Assembly (NCBI RefSeq): GCF_000750955.1
Contig: NZ_CCEJ010000009.1
Coordinates: 1 to 64,000 of the forward strand
Reading direction: 5' to 3'
Length of the DNA stretch: 64,000 nt
Source: Criblamydia sequanensis CRIB-18
GTDB lineage: Bacteria > Chlamydiota > Chlamydiia > Chlamydiales > Criblamydiaceae
Part shown: in pieces, positions 7,170 to 15,475 of the stretch
How positions within the stretch are numbered: position 1 is the stretch's first letter
How the letters are laid out: each line of letters opens with the position of its first letter
Notes under the pieces: generated by a model
What the model was told of the DNA's origin: nothing
Seen by the model: the letters and a program-made list of their open reading frames with translations, nothing else
Database searches by the model: none
Position numbers and translations under genes: made by a program

Positions 7170-8723
7170 ATGAGTATTGATAGGTTTTTAGTTAATGTAA
7201 GGATGCTTGTTTTGAGTAGTCGCTTTTCTTTTATTAATCAAAATGTAGGCGCATCTCTTTATTTAAGTGAAAATAAGGATTCTGAATGCGGCGTTGAAAC
7301 TTTCGTAAAGACAGAACTCTTCAGTCGGATAGCAGCTCTTTTTATTTCTGCTTCGGCGGCAATTGACATTGTTTATCACTCGCTTTTCACCCCCCTTACT
7401 CTTATATACGCTATAGGAAAAAGCATCATCCGATGTAAAGCCGATTTTTCGCTTCCTTTAGAGCATTTAGAAAGAGTGAGACAGGCGATTTTTCCCCTTC
7501 TTTTCGGATCTCTATTTGGAGTTCTCCACCCTCATCTTGGGGCCATGGTTTCAGAATCCAAGGAAAAATTTATAGGTTACGGCATTCTTTTAAGCGGCAC
7601 TAAGAAAAACTTAAGCGTCATATGCTCCCCTCTAACTACTTATAAAGAAATTATTGAAATCGGATCCTTGCTCGCTTCAAAATATTATATGCCCTACTAC
7701 ACCGAGACCGTTTTAAAGCCTGTTTTAGCTTGGGAGGCGGCTCTTGAAAAAATTCAGTCTATAGATTTTTTAAATCTGAATTTGACAAAGAAAATTGTAG
7801 GCTCGGCGGTTGATACTATCCATTCATCTCAACTACCCGATCCCCTAAAATTTATTAGCACAAGAATTGTTTTATTAACCCTTCCCTTATTTGCAGCTTT
7901 AGACCTTGTTTTCTTCCTATTTACTGAATTACTCTGCTTATCCATCGGAGCGATTCAATTAGTCGGGGGCAAATCCCCTATTTATTTTGAATCCACCCTC
8001 TCGCCTGATTTTCATTTATATCAATTGGCTAAAATCCTCTATCATATCATTCAAACCCCCATTGGCTTTCTCTATTCATTTATTTCTCCAACAGGAGGGC
8101 TTGATTTCGCCGCTTCAAAAAAACTACTAGTTAAGAGTCTGCTCTCATTTCAAACTCTTTTTTTAAATAAACAAATTGATTCCATGGAAGAAAATGAAAA
8201 GCTAGTGCTGCCAATTTCAAAAAATAATGAGGACAGCTTCTCAAGTCTTCCAAGCGCAAACTCCCACATCCTTTTTCTTTTAATAGAGAAAGGTAAAAAT
8301 GGAAGGTATTCAGCAGAACTTATCGAGCGAGGTATAGACCATGCCCAAACAAAGAAAACTCTATCTTCTTCAGATGTAAAAAATTTAAGCTACAAGATGC
8401 TTGATCTTCGCTATTCAGAGCCAAAATCATCTTTCAGTCAACTTGTTACAAAATTTTTCCCGGAAAAAGGAACGTTAGATTTAGGAGAGCAAGGCCCTTT
8501 GAATAATTGCCCTGTCACAAGCTTATTTGCAACCCTTCAAGTGCTTTATCATAAAGACGGCCTTGACTTTGCTAGCATGAACCTCGATTTCAAAAGGGAA
8601 ACGCAAAAACATTTAGGCTATCTTTTGTGGGACCTTTACTGCTACCCTAATCAAAGATTCGGAATTTATGAGACAGGGAAAATTATTGATGAAATTCACC
8701 TGCTATTCAACCATAGAATCTAG
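7170..8723 (+). CDS. Membrane-associated protein with internally duplicated domain
   Basis: A 517-residue protein that I do not recognise by function. Two stretches resemble each other: about residues 55-130 (AAIDIVYHSLFTPLTLIYAI, then a helical segment) and about 235-310 (AALDLVFFLFTELLCLSIGA, then LYQLAKILYHIIQTPIGFL). Each contains a hydrophobic hairpin that may enter a membrane. The C-terminal ~90 residues form a separate soluble part beginning GPLNNCPVTSLFATLQVLYH. There is no N-terminal signal peptide; the ATG at 7170 was kept, and a second ATG at 7203 is possible. Hydrophobic hairpins without a signal are reminiscent of chlamydial secreted or Inc-like proteins, but this is inference only. 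Confidence 0.65.
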   Translation: MSIDRFLVNVRMLVLSSRFSFINQNVGASLYLSENKDSECGVETFVKTELFSRIAALFISASAAIDIVYHSLFTPLTLIYAIGKSIIRCKADFSLPLEHLERVRQAIFPLLFGSLFGVLHPHLGAMVSESKEKFIGYGILLSGTKKNLSVICSPLTTYKEIIEIGSLLASKYYMPYYTETVLKPVLAWEAALEKIQSIDFLNLNLTKKIVGSAVDTIHSSQLPDPLKFISTRIVLLTLPLFAALDLVFFLFTELLCLSIGAIQLVGGKSPIYFESTLSPDFHLYQLAKILYHIIQTPIGFLYSFISPTGGLDFAASKKLLVKSLLSFQTLFLNKQIDSMEENEKLVLPISKNNEDSFSSLPSANSHILFLLIEKGKNGRYSAELIERGIDHAQTKKTLSSSDVKNLSYKMLDLRYSEPKSSFSQLVTKFFPEKGTLDLGEQGPLNNCPVTSLFATLQVLYHKDGLDFASMNLDFKRETQKHLGYLLWDLYCYPNQRFGIYETGKIIDEIHLLFNHRI

Positions 8724-8794
8724 ACTCTATTTGCAAATTTAATAGGCTTCTTTGTAGAATTTTTTCACCAGTTATTTCGAGGGGTAACCGCTTT

Positions 8795-10333
8795 ATGGAA
8801 TCTTTTATCAAGAAACATGTAGAAAAAATTGAACCCCTTGAACAGAAAAGAAATTTAGCCTGGTGGAATCTTGCTACTACCGGAAAAGAAGTTTTTGAAG
8901 AAGAGCTCAAAGAACTCGAAAAAGAAATAAAACTTATTTATTCGAACCAAGAAGATTTTCTTTTTTTAAAAGAAAAAGAAGGATCGCTCAAAGACCCTCT
9001 CCTTGAAAGGCAGCGCAAACTTCTTTATTTAAGATATGCTGAAAATCAAATTCCCAAAGAGTTAATCGATCAGATCGTCGCTTTAGAAACAGAAATTGAA
9101 TCTATCTATGTGAACTTCAGGCCAACTGTCGAAGGCAAATCCCTTTCGAATAACGAACTCAAATCCATTTTAGTAAATAGTCTTAATACGGAAGAGAGAA
9201 AAAAAGTTTGGGAGGCTTCAAAAGAAATCGGTCAAAAAGTTGAAGATAAGGTCCTTAAGCTTATCAAGCTTCGAAACCGCTCTGCAAAGGCTCTTGGATA
9301 CGATAATTACTACTCCATGCGTCTTCATTTGCAAGAGATTGATGAAAAATGGCTTTTTGAATGGCTTGACCATCTCGATGAAAAAATGAGAGGCCCTTTT
9401 TCATCTTATAAAGCCGGTTTGGATGAAAAACTAAGCCAACGATACGGGATTTCCGTTTCTGAATTAAGGCCATGGCACTATTTCGACCCTTTTTTTCAAG
9501 AAGCGCCGGACACCGCTTCTAATTTGGATAGCTATTATAAAGATAAGGATGTTGCCGGCATAAGCGAAACCTACTATAGGGCGATAGATTTGCCTGTCGA
9601 AGATATCCTTAAGAGGTCTGATCTCTACGAAAGAGAAAATAAAAATCAGCATGCTTTTTGTAATTGCATCGATCGAAAGCAAGATATTAGGATTCTATGC
9701 AATTTAAAAGATAATGAGTATTGGATGTGCACAGAACTTCATGAACTTGGACATGCCGTCTATGATAAATATATTGATCCAGGCCTCCCCTACCTATTAA
9801 GGACTTTTGCTCATACCAATATGACAGAGGCCATTGCTATGTTGTTTGGGCGTTTAAGCAAAAATCAGGATTGGATCTCAACTTTTGTAGACTCCGGCAT
9901 ATCCTCAAACACAGTTTCAAGGATTAACGAAAATCTTCTTGTCTTTTCAAGATGGGCTATGGTGATGATCTATTTTGAAAAAGCGTTATATGAGGAAAAC
10001 GAAAAAAGTTTGAATAAAACCTGGTGGACTCTGGTAGAAAAATTTCAAAATATAACCATTAATAAAGACCGAGATTCCCCTGATTGGGCAGCCAAACTGC
10101 ATCTTGCATGCGCGCCTGTTTATTATCAGAATTATTTAATCGGCGAAGCCATAGCAAGTCAAATACAACATTATGTCTTAAAAAACGGGGCTTCTTTAAT
10201 GAATGCAACTCTTGGGAATCAATTGAAAAAGCTTTTTGTTTTAGGAGCTAAAAAAAATTGGCAAGAAACTCTTAAGGAATTTACCAAAGAGGATCTTACC
10301 GCAAGCTATCTCTTATCTGATATCTCGATATAA
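8795..10333 (+). CDS. M2/M3-like zinc metallopeptidase (gluzincin)
   Basis: A 512-residue, largely helical peptidase of the ACE/oligopeptidase fold. The zinc motif HELGHAVYDKY lies near residue 317, and the third zinc ligand is probably the Glu of MTEAIAMLFGRL about 27 residues later. The C-terminal AKLHLACAPVYYQNYLIGEAIASQI resembles the substrate-binding region of bacterial M2 and M3 peptidases. No signal peptide is seen, so it is probably cytoplasmic and trims short peptides. The ATG at 8795 is preceded by a GAGG-type Shine-Dalgarno. The 3' end overlaps the convergent PAP2 gene by 28 bases. Assignment between M2 and M3 is uncertain; protease activity is well supported by the HExxH. Confidence 0.85.
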   Translation: MESFIKKHVEKIEPLEQKRNLAWWNLATTGKEVFEEELKELEKEIKLIYSNQEDFLFLKEKEGSLKDPLLERQRKLLYLRYAENQIPKELIDQIVALETEIESIYVNFRPTVEGKSLSNNELKSILVNSLNTEERKKVWEASKEIGQKVEDKVLKLIKLRNRSAKALGYDNYYSMRLHLQEIDEKWLFEWLDHLDEKMRGPFSSYKAGLDEKLSQRYGISVSELRPWHYFDPFFQEAPDTASNLDSYYKDKDVAGISETYYRAIDLPVEDILKRSDLYERENKNQHAFCNCIDRKQDIRILCNLKDNEYWMCTELHELGHAVYDKYIDPGLPYLLRTFAHTNMTEAIAMLFGRLSKNQDWISTFVDSGISSNTVSRINENLLVFSRWAMVMIYFEKALYEENEKSLNKTWWTLVEKFQNITINKDRDSPDWAAKLHLACAPVYYQNYLIGEAIASQIQHYVLKNGASLMNATLGNQLKKLFVLGAKKNWQETLKEFTKEDLTASYLLSDISI

Positions 10334-11196
10334 TCTTCTTTTAATTTTGCTTGAAGGGATTTGAATAAAAGCAAAAGATTCGGCAAACCCATAAGGATAA
10401 AAAAGCCGAACATGAAGTGTACGCTTTGGGTGAGGATGCTTTTTTGCTTGAAGAATTCAATCAAAAAAAACCCTAAAGCCATACTGATAAAAATTGATAG
10501 CATTCCAAGCTTCCAACTTGTTTCTATATGTCTTTTATTAAAAACAAGTCCAAAAGCTAAACCTGAAGCTAGAAAAGTCCAATTGAGAGTGTTTTGATTG
10601 CTTACAAACAACAAAGGCAAGAAGGCCATCAAAAAAGCAATTAGAAGTTGTGTTTCTTTTGATAGTTTTTTTAAAAAGGATTCGATTTTTGAAAACTGCG
10701 ATGCCGCGAAAAGAAGTCCAAAACCAATTAACCATCCCCCTATTAAGTCCGTAAAAAAATGAACCCCAAGATAAATCCTCGAAAAAGACAATAAAACGGC
10801 AAAGAGCACTCCCAAAATCCAGCTGGATAAACAATTACGATACATAATAATTAGCCCGGGGACAATAACGGCACTTTGGGCGGCCCCGCTTGGAAAACCG
10901 TTATTTTTCGGACAAGAAAAAACTTGGAGTGAAGGATCAAGCCAACAAGGCCTTGGCTCTTCGAAAAAACTCTTTAAAAGAGCATTAACTATACCGCTTA
11001 AAAGAAGAAGGGCTAAAAAACGGAGGCCCAATGTTCTATCAACCCCATAAATAAACCCAATCCCCATAAATAAAAGAAGAGGTTGCTCATCAAACAGGGT
11101 GACACCTTTTAGCAAATAGTCAAGAAAAGGAGTTCTTATAATCTGTAATTTCTTTATTAAGACAAGCTCTTCTATATGGATAGATTCAAAATTCAT
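10306..11196 (-). CDS. PAP2-superfamily membrane protein (copy 1)
   Basis: Multispanning membrane protein of the PAP2 lipid phosphatase fold. Motif C1 is KSFFEEPRP (K-x6-RP) and motif C3 is SRIYLGVHFFTD (SR-x5-H-x3-D). Motif C2, normally PSGH, reads PSGAAQ, so the usual acid histidine is missing. Several hydrophobic segments follow the PAP2 core (AFLMAFLPLLFV and a Phe-rich C-terminal pair), giving 296 residues. Substrates would be lipid phosphates such as undecaprenyl diphosphate or phosphatidate, if active. It lies 8 bases downstream of its paralogue at 11205 and was probably created by tandem duplication. The start at 11196 (MNFESIHIEEL) aligns with the paralogue. Confidence 0.82.
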   Translation of the reverse strand: MNFESIHIEELVLIKKLQIIRTPFLDYLLKGVTLFDEQPLLLFMGIGFIYGVDRTLGLRFLALLLLSGIVNALLKSFFEEPRPCWLDPSLQVFSCPKNNGFPSGAAQSAVIVPGLIIMYRNCLSSWILGVLFAVLLSFSRIYLGVHFFTDLIGGWLIGFGLLFAASQFSKIESFLKKLSKETQLLIAFLMAFLPLLFVSNQNTLNWTFLASGLAFGLVFNKRHIETSWKLGMLSIFISMALGFFLIEFFKQKSILTQSVHFMFGFFILMGLPNLLLLFKSLQAKLKEDYIEISDKR

Positions 11197-11204
11197 AAAA
11201 AACC

Positions 11205-12053
11205 TTAAACTTTTATTTCATTTGTTACAAAGAGGCTCTTTACTCTAAAAAGTCTTTCTAGGCCAAAAGTCACAAAAAGTCCATAGGCAAATATAAGAAA
11301 AAGAAACAAATTCCCTTCCGTGTTGTAAAAGATAATAAAGTCAAAAGTCCCGCTTAAAATAATGGCTGCAATCCCTTTTTTTAAGCTGGGGGCATACGAA
11401 TTTTTTGATAAAATAAGCCCGATGCCGATTCCGGATGCCATAAAGCCAAGGATTTGAGTATGGACCCTCGTTTCAAAAAAAAGGGTCATAATGGGAAGTA
11501 AACTTAAGCCGGCAAGCATAAGGTTTGGCTTGAATTGAGAAAGCCAAAACTCTATCTTTGAAGCTTGCGTTGCCGCTAAAACAAGAAATAGGCCAACTAT
11601 CCACCCGGCAAAAACATCTGTAAAAAAATGGGCCCCTAAATAAATTCTTGAAAAAGATAGCAGTAAGAAGAATAACCCTCCTGAAACCCAAGTGAATCTT
11701 CGATTTTGAAACCCTACTAACATGCCAAGAGTAAGAATCGCTTTTTGAGCACCTCCGCTTGGAAAGCCATATCCGCCGAGGCTTGAAAAAACACTTAATG
11801 TAGGATCATAAAAGGTAGGCCTTGGAGATTGAAAAAAGTTTTTTAGAGTGTCATTAACCAAGCTATTGATCAATAAAAGAAGGAGAAAACGCACCCCGAA
11901 AGCCCGATTTATCCCGTAGATAATCCCAATGGCAGCATACAAAATAAGGGGTTCTTCATCAAATAAAGCCACGCTTTTAAAAAAGGTGTCTAAAAAGGGC
12001 GTTCTAATGAGATGTATCTGTTTAATACCATAAATTTGTTCTTCGAGAAACAT
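11205..12053 (-). CDS. PAP2-superfamily membrane protein (copy 2)
   Basis: Paralogue of the preceding gene, with the same layout: N-terminal QIHLIRTPFLDTFFKSVALFDEEP, C1 KNFFQSPRP, C2 position PSGGAQ instead of PSGH, and C3 SRIYLGAHFFTD. It has about eight hydrophobic segments over 282 residues. It is the promoter-proximal member of a two-gene unit (8-base spacing). The shared, non-identical C2 change (Ala in one copy, Gly in the other) suggests the histidine was lost before or soon after duplication, or that both belong to a PAP2 subfamily using another acid. Function as lipid phosphatase, phosphotransferase or non-catalytic membrane protein is open. Confidence 0.82.
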   Translation of the reverse strand: MFLEEQIYGIKQIHLIRTPFLDTFFKSVALFDEEPLILYAAIGIIYGINRAFGVRFLLLLLINSLVNDTLKNFFQSPRPTFYDPTLSVFSSLGGYGFPSGGAQKAILTLGMLVGFQNRRFTWVSGGLFFLLLSFSRIYLGAHFFTDVFAGWIVGLFLVLAATQASKIEFWLSQFKPNLMLAGLSLLPIMTLFFETRVHTQILGFMASGIGIGLILSKNSYAPSLKKGIAAIILSGTFDFIIFYNTEGNLFLFLIFAYGLFVTFGLERLFRVKSLFVTNEIKV

Positions 12054-12120
12054 TTCAAAAAACCAGCATCTTCCAATTATTTTTCGAAGTATTTTATCTT
12101 AAATAAAGAAGAATGGCGAG

Positions 12121-13503
12121 TTAAAAGCCTTCTTCTTTAGCATGATGCCTTGCTTTTTCCTCTTCGAGTTCCTTCCTCTCAAGGTTCATGACATTTTTAA
12201 AAATCAGCCAAGCAAGCAGCAGCACGAAGGTATTGATCCCAAGGGTTGTAAGCCAAATGGTATTTAAGCCTCCTCCCGCTATTTTAAGGGTGAAAGGAAT
12301 GAGCAAAATAGGAAAGATGACTTGTCTTATGATTCCGATAATTAGTGAAAGAGGCGCTCTTTTAAGACCTTGCAGTGCGGAGGTAAAAATGATTAAACCG
12401 GAATAAGCCCAGGATGTAAACGCGCCAATCCTAAGAAAGAGACTGCCATATTCAATTACCTCGTGGTCTTTTGTAAAAATTTTCATCAAAGCCTCAGGCG
12501 AAAACAGCATGATAAAAAAACCTAAGAGAAGTAAGGGTGCACTCCACAAAAGAGCGAGACGAACCACCTCGTCGATACGATTAAATTTTTTAGCGCCATT
12601 GTTTTGTCCTATAATTGCGATAGCGGCAGTCGATAGCCCGATGATGGGAAGTAAGAAAAGTTGTTGAATTCGTGTGCCTATGCCATAGCTTGCCACCGCT
12701 TTATCGCCAAAAATTTGAACAAAGCCTGTGACAACAAAAACCCCGATAGCAATGGCCATCATGTTTAAAGACGAAGGGATGATCTGGGAGGCTAATTCCT
12801 TTAAAATTCCGAAATTCGGATAAAAATCTGTAAATTTTACATCCCCGATATACCTTTCTTTAACCAATTTATAGCCCATGTAAAACGTTCCCAAAATAAA
12901 GCTGATAATGGTTGCAAAGGCAATGCCCTGAAAACCCAAAGCCGGAAGGCCGAAACCGCCGAAAATAAGCAAGGGGTTTAAAAAAGCGTTTATAATGGAA
13001 GCTGCGATTAACCAATTCCTTAAGGGTCTCGCTTCACCATAGGCAATAAAAATACCATGGAAGGCGTAGCTTGTGACCGGAAAAAAAGAAGCTAGGAAGA
13101 TTGCCTGCATATAGTTGGTGGCTAAATGAAGAGGCTCTCCATGGGCTCGCATCAATAGAAAAAGGCTTTTCGCTGAATAAAAACCTACAATTGAAATGAA
13201 GATCGAAAGAATAAATCCAAATAATAAAGCTTGGGCTTTAAAAAGAGATATTTTCCTATTATCCTGTTCACCAAGAGCATTTCCAATAAGCGCAGCAGTT
13301 GAGGTGGATACCCCTTGAATGATTGCAACCACTATAAAAAAAACGGGAAAGCTTAAAGTTAGGGCGGCTTGGGCATTTGTCGATACCCAGCCTGCAAAAA
13401 AAGTATCCACCACGTTAAATAATGTATTAAATAAAAAAGCAATGCTTGCAGGAATGGCAATCGTTTTTAAATGATGTGGTATATTCCCTTCAGTTAAATC
13501 CAT
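12121..13503 (-). CDS. MATE-family multidrug/Na+ (or H+) antiporter
   Basis: A 460-residue inner-membrane exporter with about twelve hydrophobic segments in two similar halves. The N-terminal IPASIAFLFNTLFNVVDTFFAGWVS is the typical first helix region of the DinF/NorM superfamily. The matching half-repeat begins near residue 235 (IPSSLNMMAIAIGVFVVTGF) and includes SYGIGTRIQQLFLLPIIGLSTAAIAIIGQN. The charged C-terminal tail (RKELEEEKARHHAKEEGF) is cytoplasmic. It would expel cationic drugs, flavins or other amphipaths in exchange for Na+ or H+. The start at 13503 gives a normal N-terminus. It is probably single-gene, divergent from upp across a 260-base gap. Confidence 0.9.
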   Translation of the reverse strand: MDLTEGNIPHHLKTIAIPASIAFLFNTLFNVVDTFFAGWVSTNAQAALTLSFPVFFIVVAIIQGVSTSTAALIGNALGEQDNRKISLFKAQALLFGFILSIFISIVGFYSAKSLFLLMRAHGEPLHLATNYMQAIFLASFFPVTSYAFHGIFIAYGEARPLRNWLIAASIINAFLNPLLIFGGFGLPALGFQGIAFATIISFILGTFYMGYKLVKERYIGDVKFTDFYPNFGILKELASQIIPSSLNMMAIAIGVFVVTGFVQIFGDKAVASYGIGTRIQQLFLLPIIGLSTAAIAIIGQNNGAKKFNRIDEVVRLALLWSAPLLLLGFFIMLFSPEALMKIFTKDHEVIEYGSLFLRIGAFTSWAYSGLIIFTSALQGLKRAPLSLIIGIIRQVIFPILLIPFTLKIAGGGLNTIWLTTLGINTFVLLLAWLIFKNVMNLERKELEEEKARHHAKEEGF

Positions 13504-13620
13504 AGCATGCTTTAATTGACAAAATTGAGCTCATCTAATAGATTGCCTTGAAATTCTCTTTGAAAACAATACACTTCTTTCGAAATTCGCTTTGATAAGG
13601 GAAAAGAGCTATCTTTGTGC

Positions 13621-13729
13621 AAATTTTTTGATAAATTTGAAAACATATGAGAGCCTATGATTGAAAAATTTAGCAAAAAAAGTGTCAAAAAGAACCATTT
13701 TAACAATCAAATGGTTTTTTGAAAAAAGT
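13621..13729 (+). repeat. Two-copy ~109-bp intergenic element, copy A
   Basis: This segment, ending about 35 bases upstream of upp, closely matches the reverse complement of 28713-28817. A 19-base block (13636-13654) and a 20-base block (13695-13714) are identical in both copies; the rest matches with small indels. The second block folds as CCATTT-TAACAATC-AAATGG and is followed by a T-run at 13715-13720, so it also looks like an intrinsic terminator or attenuator. On the opposite strand a 29-codon ORF (13609-13698) resembles the one in copy B. Confidence 0.75.
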
Positions 13730-13763
13730 ATAAAAGGCTTTTTAATCTTATTTAGCATGTCTT

Positions 13764-14390
13764 ATGGATCCTATGCAAAACTTAAAGTCTGAATTATTAA
13801 CTCTTTTAAGGATGGAAGAAACCTCCTCCTCTGAATTTAGGAAGGCGTCCAAGGCTTTTTGCAGCCTTCTTGCCGGAGAAGCTTTTAACCATTTTTCGAT
13901 GGAAAATTTTTCGATTCGTACTCCGGTTGAAAAAACGACAGGTTTAAAAAGAAAAAAAGCTGCCGTTTTAATCCCGATTCTAAGATCCGGAATAGCGATG
14001 CTAGACCCTTTTTTAGAATTTTTTGAAGAAGCGAGAGTTGGTTTTTTTGGTTTTGAAAGAGATGAAAAAACTTTTCTTCCCAAACACTACTATCAAAATA
14101 TTCCCGTCTTTAATCAGGAGGATAAAATTATTCTTCTAGACCCCATGCTGGCAACAGGGGGAACTTTGCTTGAAGCTTTAAGACTTTTAATTGAGAAAAA
14201 AGCGTCAGAGGAAAATATTATCATTGCCTCTGTTATTGCAGCGCCGGAAGGCATTGAAGCCGTAAAAAAATTATACCCCAACGTTAAATTGGTTCTCGGC
14301 ACCGTTGACCATAAATTAAATGAAAAATGCTTTATAGTTCCGGGTCTTGGTGATTTCGGGGACCGCTATTTTGGGACTTTAATTCCATAA
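13764..14390 (+). CDS. upp: Uracil phosphoribosyltransferase
   Basis: Salvage enzyme making UMP from uracil and PRPP. The PRPP-binding loop DPMLATGGTLLEAL is clear near residue 130. The family's C-terminal uracil-binding region is present as VDHKLNEKCFIVPGLGDFGDRYFGT, matching the conserved GLGD-GDR-FGT pattern. The N-terminal part shows IPILRSGIAMLDPF. At 208 residues it is full length. The ATG at 13764 (MDPMQNLKSELLTLLR) gives the standard N-terminus. The repeat element upstream ends in a hairpin with a T-run, which could act as a leader attenuator. The 3' end overlaps the convergent PLP-enzyme gene by 59 bases. Confidence 0.93.
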   Translation: MDPMQNLKSELLTLLRMEETSSSEFRKASKAFCSLLAGEAFNHFSMENFSIRTPVEKTTGLKRKKAAVLIPILRSGIAMLDPFLEFFEEARVGFFGFERDEKTFLPKHYYQNIPVFNQEDKIILLDPMLATGGTLLEALRLLIEKKASEENIIIASVIAAPEGIEAVKKLYPNVKLVLGTVDHKLNEKCFIVPGLGDFGDRYFGTLIP

Positions 14391-15387
14391 GTTCTTTTCC
14401 ATAATTTAATAAGCTTAAAGATCCGCCTGAATGGATGTAAAGAATATTTCCCTTTAAATTTTTTTCCGGAATGATCTTGTTTGCTTCAAAAAATAATTTA
14501 GCGCTATAGAAAGGATCGAGAACTAAGCCTTCTTCAAGAAGAGTTTGAAGAGCTTGTTTTAAAATAATTTTTGGGGTCGATCCGAATGATTTACCAACGC
14601 TTGGCTGATAGAGCTCAAAATTTCTATCGTTAAAACTTAATTTATCTTGGAGAAGACTTTCAAAAACGGTCTTTAAGAAGGTTAAATTTCTTTCAAATTC
14701 TAAAGTATCCCCTCCTAATAAAAGAACATGGCATTTAGCTTTATGATCAATAAAATTTAAGCCAAGAAGAAATGCGGCCGCTTGAAAGCCTGTTCCTGAG
14801 TCTAGAAAGATATGTTGAAACGCAGACCCTATTTCGTTTTCATTTTTAAGAAGGTCCCAAACTAATGTTAAAGCGCCTATAAGACCCGCTTTTGAAAACC
14901 CCCCTTCTCTTAAGAATTCAGCTTTAAAACCTTGGCTTTCAATCTCTAATTGTTTGGCTTTCGCAATATCTTCAACCTTTCCCCAGTCCTTTCTTTCGAT
15001 TAAAAAAATGTTCGTATTCAAAAGGTGGGTGAGTAAACGTGTTCCTCGTAATTCTTTCTCATATGTTTTTCTTAAGAATACAAAAGGTTCAATCCTATTT
15101 TCCTTCAGAATAAGAGAAAAAAAAGCGATATGATTTGAGTTTTCACCCCCGATTAAAACAACTTTTGAAACTTTTCTTTCCTTTAGATCTTCAATTAAAG
15201 TTCTATATTTTCTGATTTTTGAACCCATAGAGAAAACCCCAAGCTCATCCTCTCTTTTAACAAAAAGGGAAGCCCCATCAAAAGGCTGCCTATTTAGAGG
15301 GTGCGCCCTGGAATGCATAGGGTAGGCTTCGGATTTTTGGCTGGAAATTATTTTTTCAAGCTTTAAGACTTTTTCTCTATGACTCAT
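14332..15387 (-). CDS. PLP-dependent enzyme, ACC deaminase/D-cysteine desulfhydrase family
   Basis: Fold-type II pyridoxal-phosphate enzyme. FVKREDEL is followed by GSKIRKYRTLIED, with the Schiff-base lysine in the position of the family's GGNKxRK motif. GGENSNHIAFF is the substrate-loop region, and LDSGTGFQAAAFLLGLN is the phosphate-binding Gly-rich loop. Members deaminate D-cysteine or 1-aminocyclopropane-1-carboxylate to a keto acid and ammonia; the true substrate is not predictable here. The family's GGNK reads MGSK, a mild deviation. At 351 residues it is slightly long. The last 18 codons lie antisense to upp. It diverges from rarA across an 88-base promoter region. Confidence 0.78.
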   Translation of the reverse strand: MSHREKVLKLEKIISSQKSEAYPMHSRAHPLNRQPFDGASLFVKREDELGVFSMGSKIRKYRTLIEDLKERKVSKVVLIGGENSNHIAFFSLILKENRIEPFVFLRKTYEKELRGTRLLTHLLNTNIFLIERKDWGKVEDIAKAKQLEIESQGFKAEFLREGGFSKAGLIGALTLVWDLLKNENEIGSAFQHIFLDSGTGFQAAAFLLGLNFIDHKAKCHVLLLGGDTLEFERNLTFLKTVFESLLQDKLSFNDRNFELYQPSVGKSFGSTPKIILKQALQTLLEEGLVLDPFYSAKLFFEANKIIPEKNLKGNILYIHSGGSLSLLNYGKELMELKSQNSGPRNHQDPEL

Positions 15388-15423
15388 GCTTTATAAATTA
15401 ATTAATATTTTTTATAATATTAT

Positions 15424-15464
15424 CTAAAATCGCTCTATAATAACAAAAAATAAAGCGATTTTAG
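15424..15464. promoter_or_regulatory. Perfect 11-bp inverted repeat framing a -10 box upstream of rarA
   Basis: CTAAAATCGCT (15424-15434) and AGCGATTTTAG (15454-15464) are exact inverted repeats with a 19-base loop. The loop begins with TATAAT (15436-15441), a consensus -10 element, ending about 35 bases before the rarA ATG. The arrangement suits an operator over the promoter, or a 5'-UTR hairpin if transcription starts further upstream. It sits in the intergenic region shared with the divergent PLP-enzyme gene. Confidence 0.55.
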
Positions 15465-15475
15465 GGAAATTTTTT

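Noticed and set aside
13512-13706. 64-codon minus-strand ORF with a hydrophobic N-terminus, just upstream of the MATE gene
   Set aside because: It has a TTG start inside the conserved repeat hairpin and no ribosome site, and the same stretch reads differently in copy B. Not listed as a gene.
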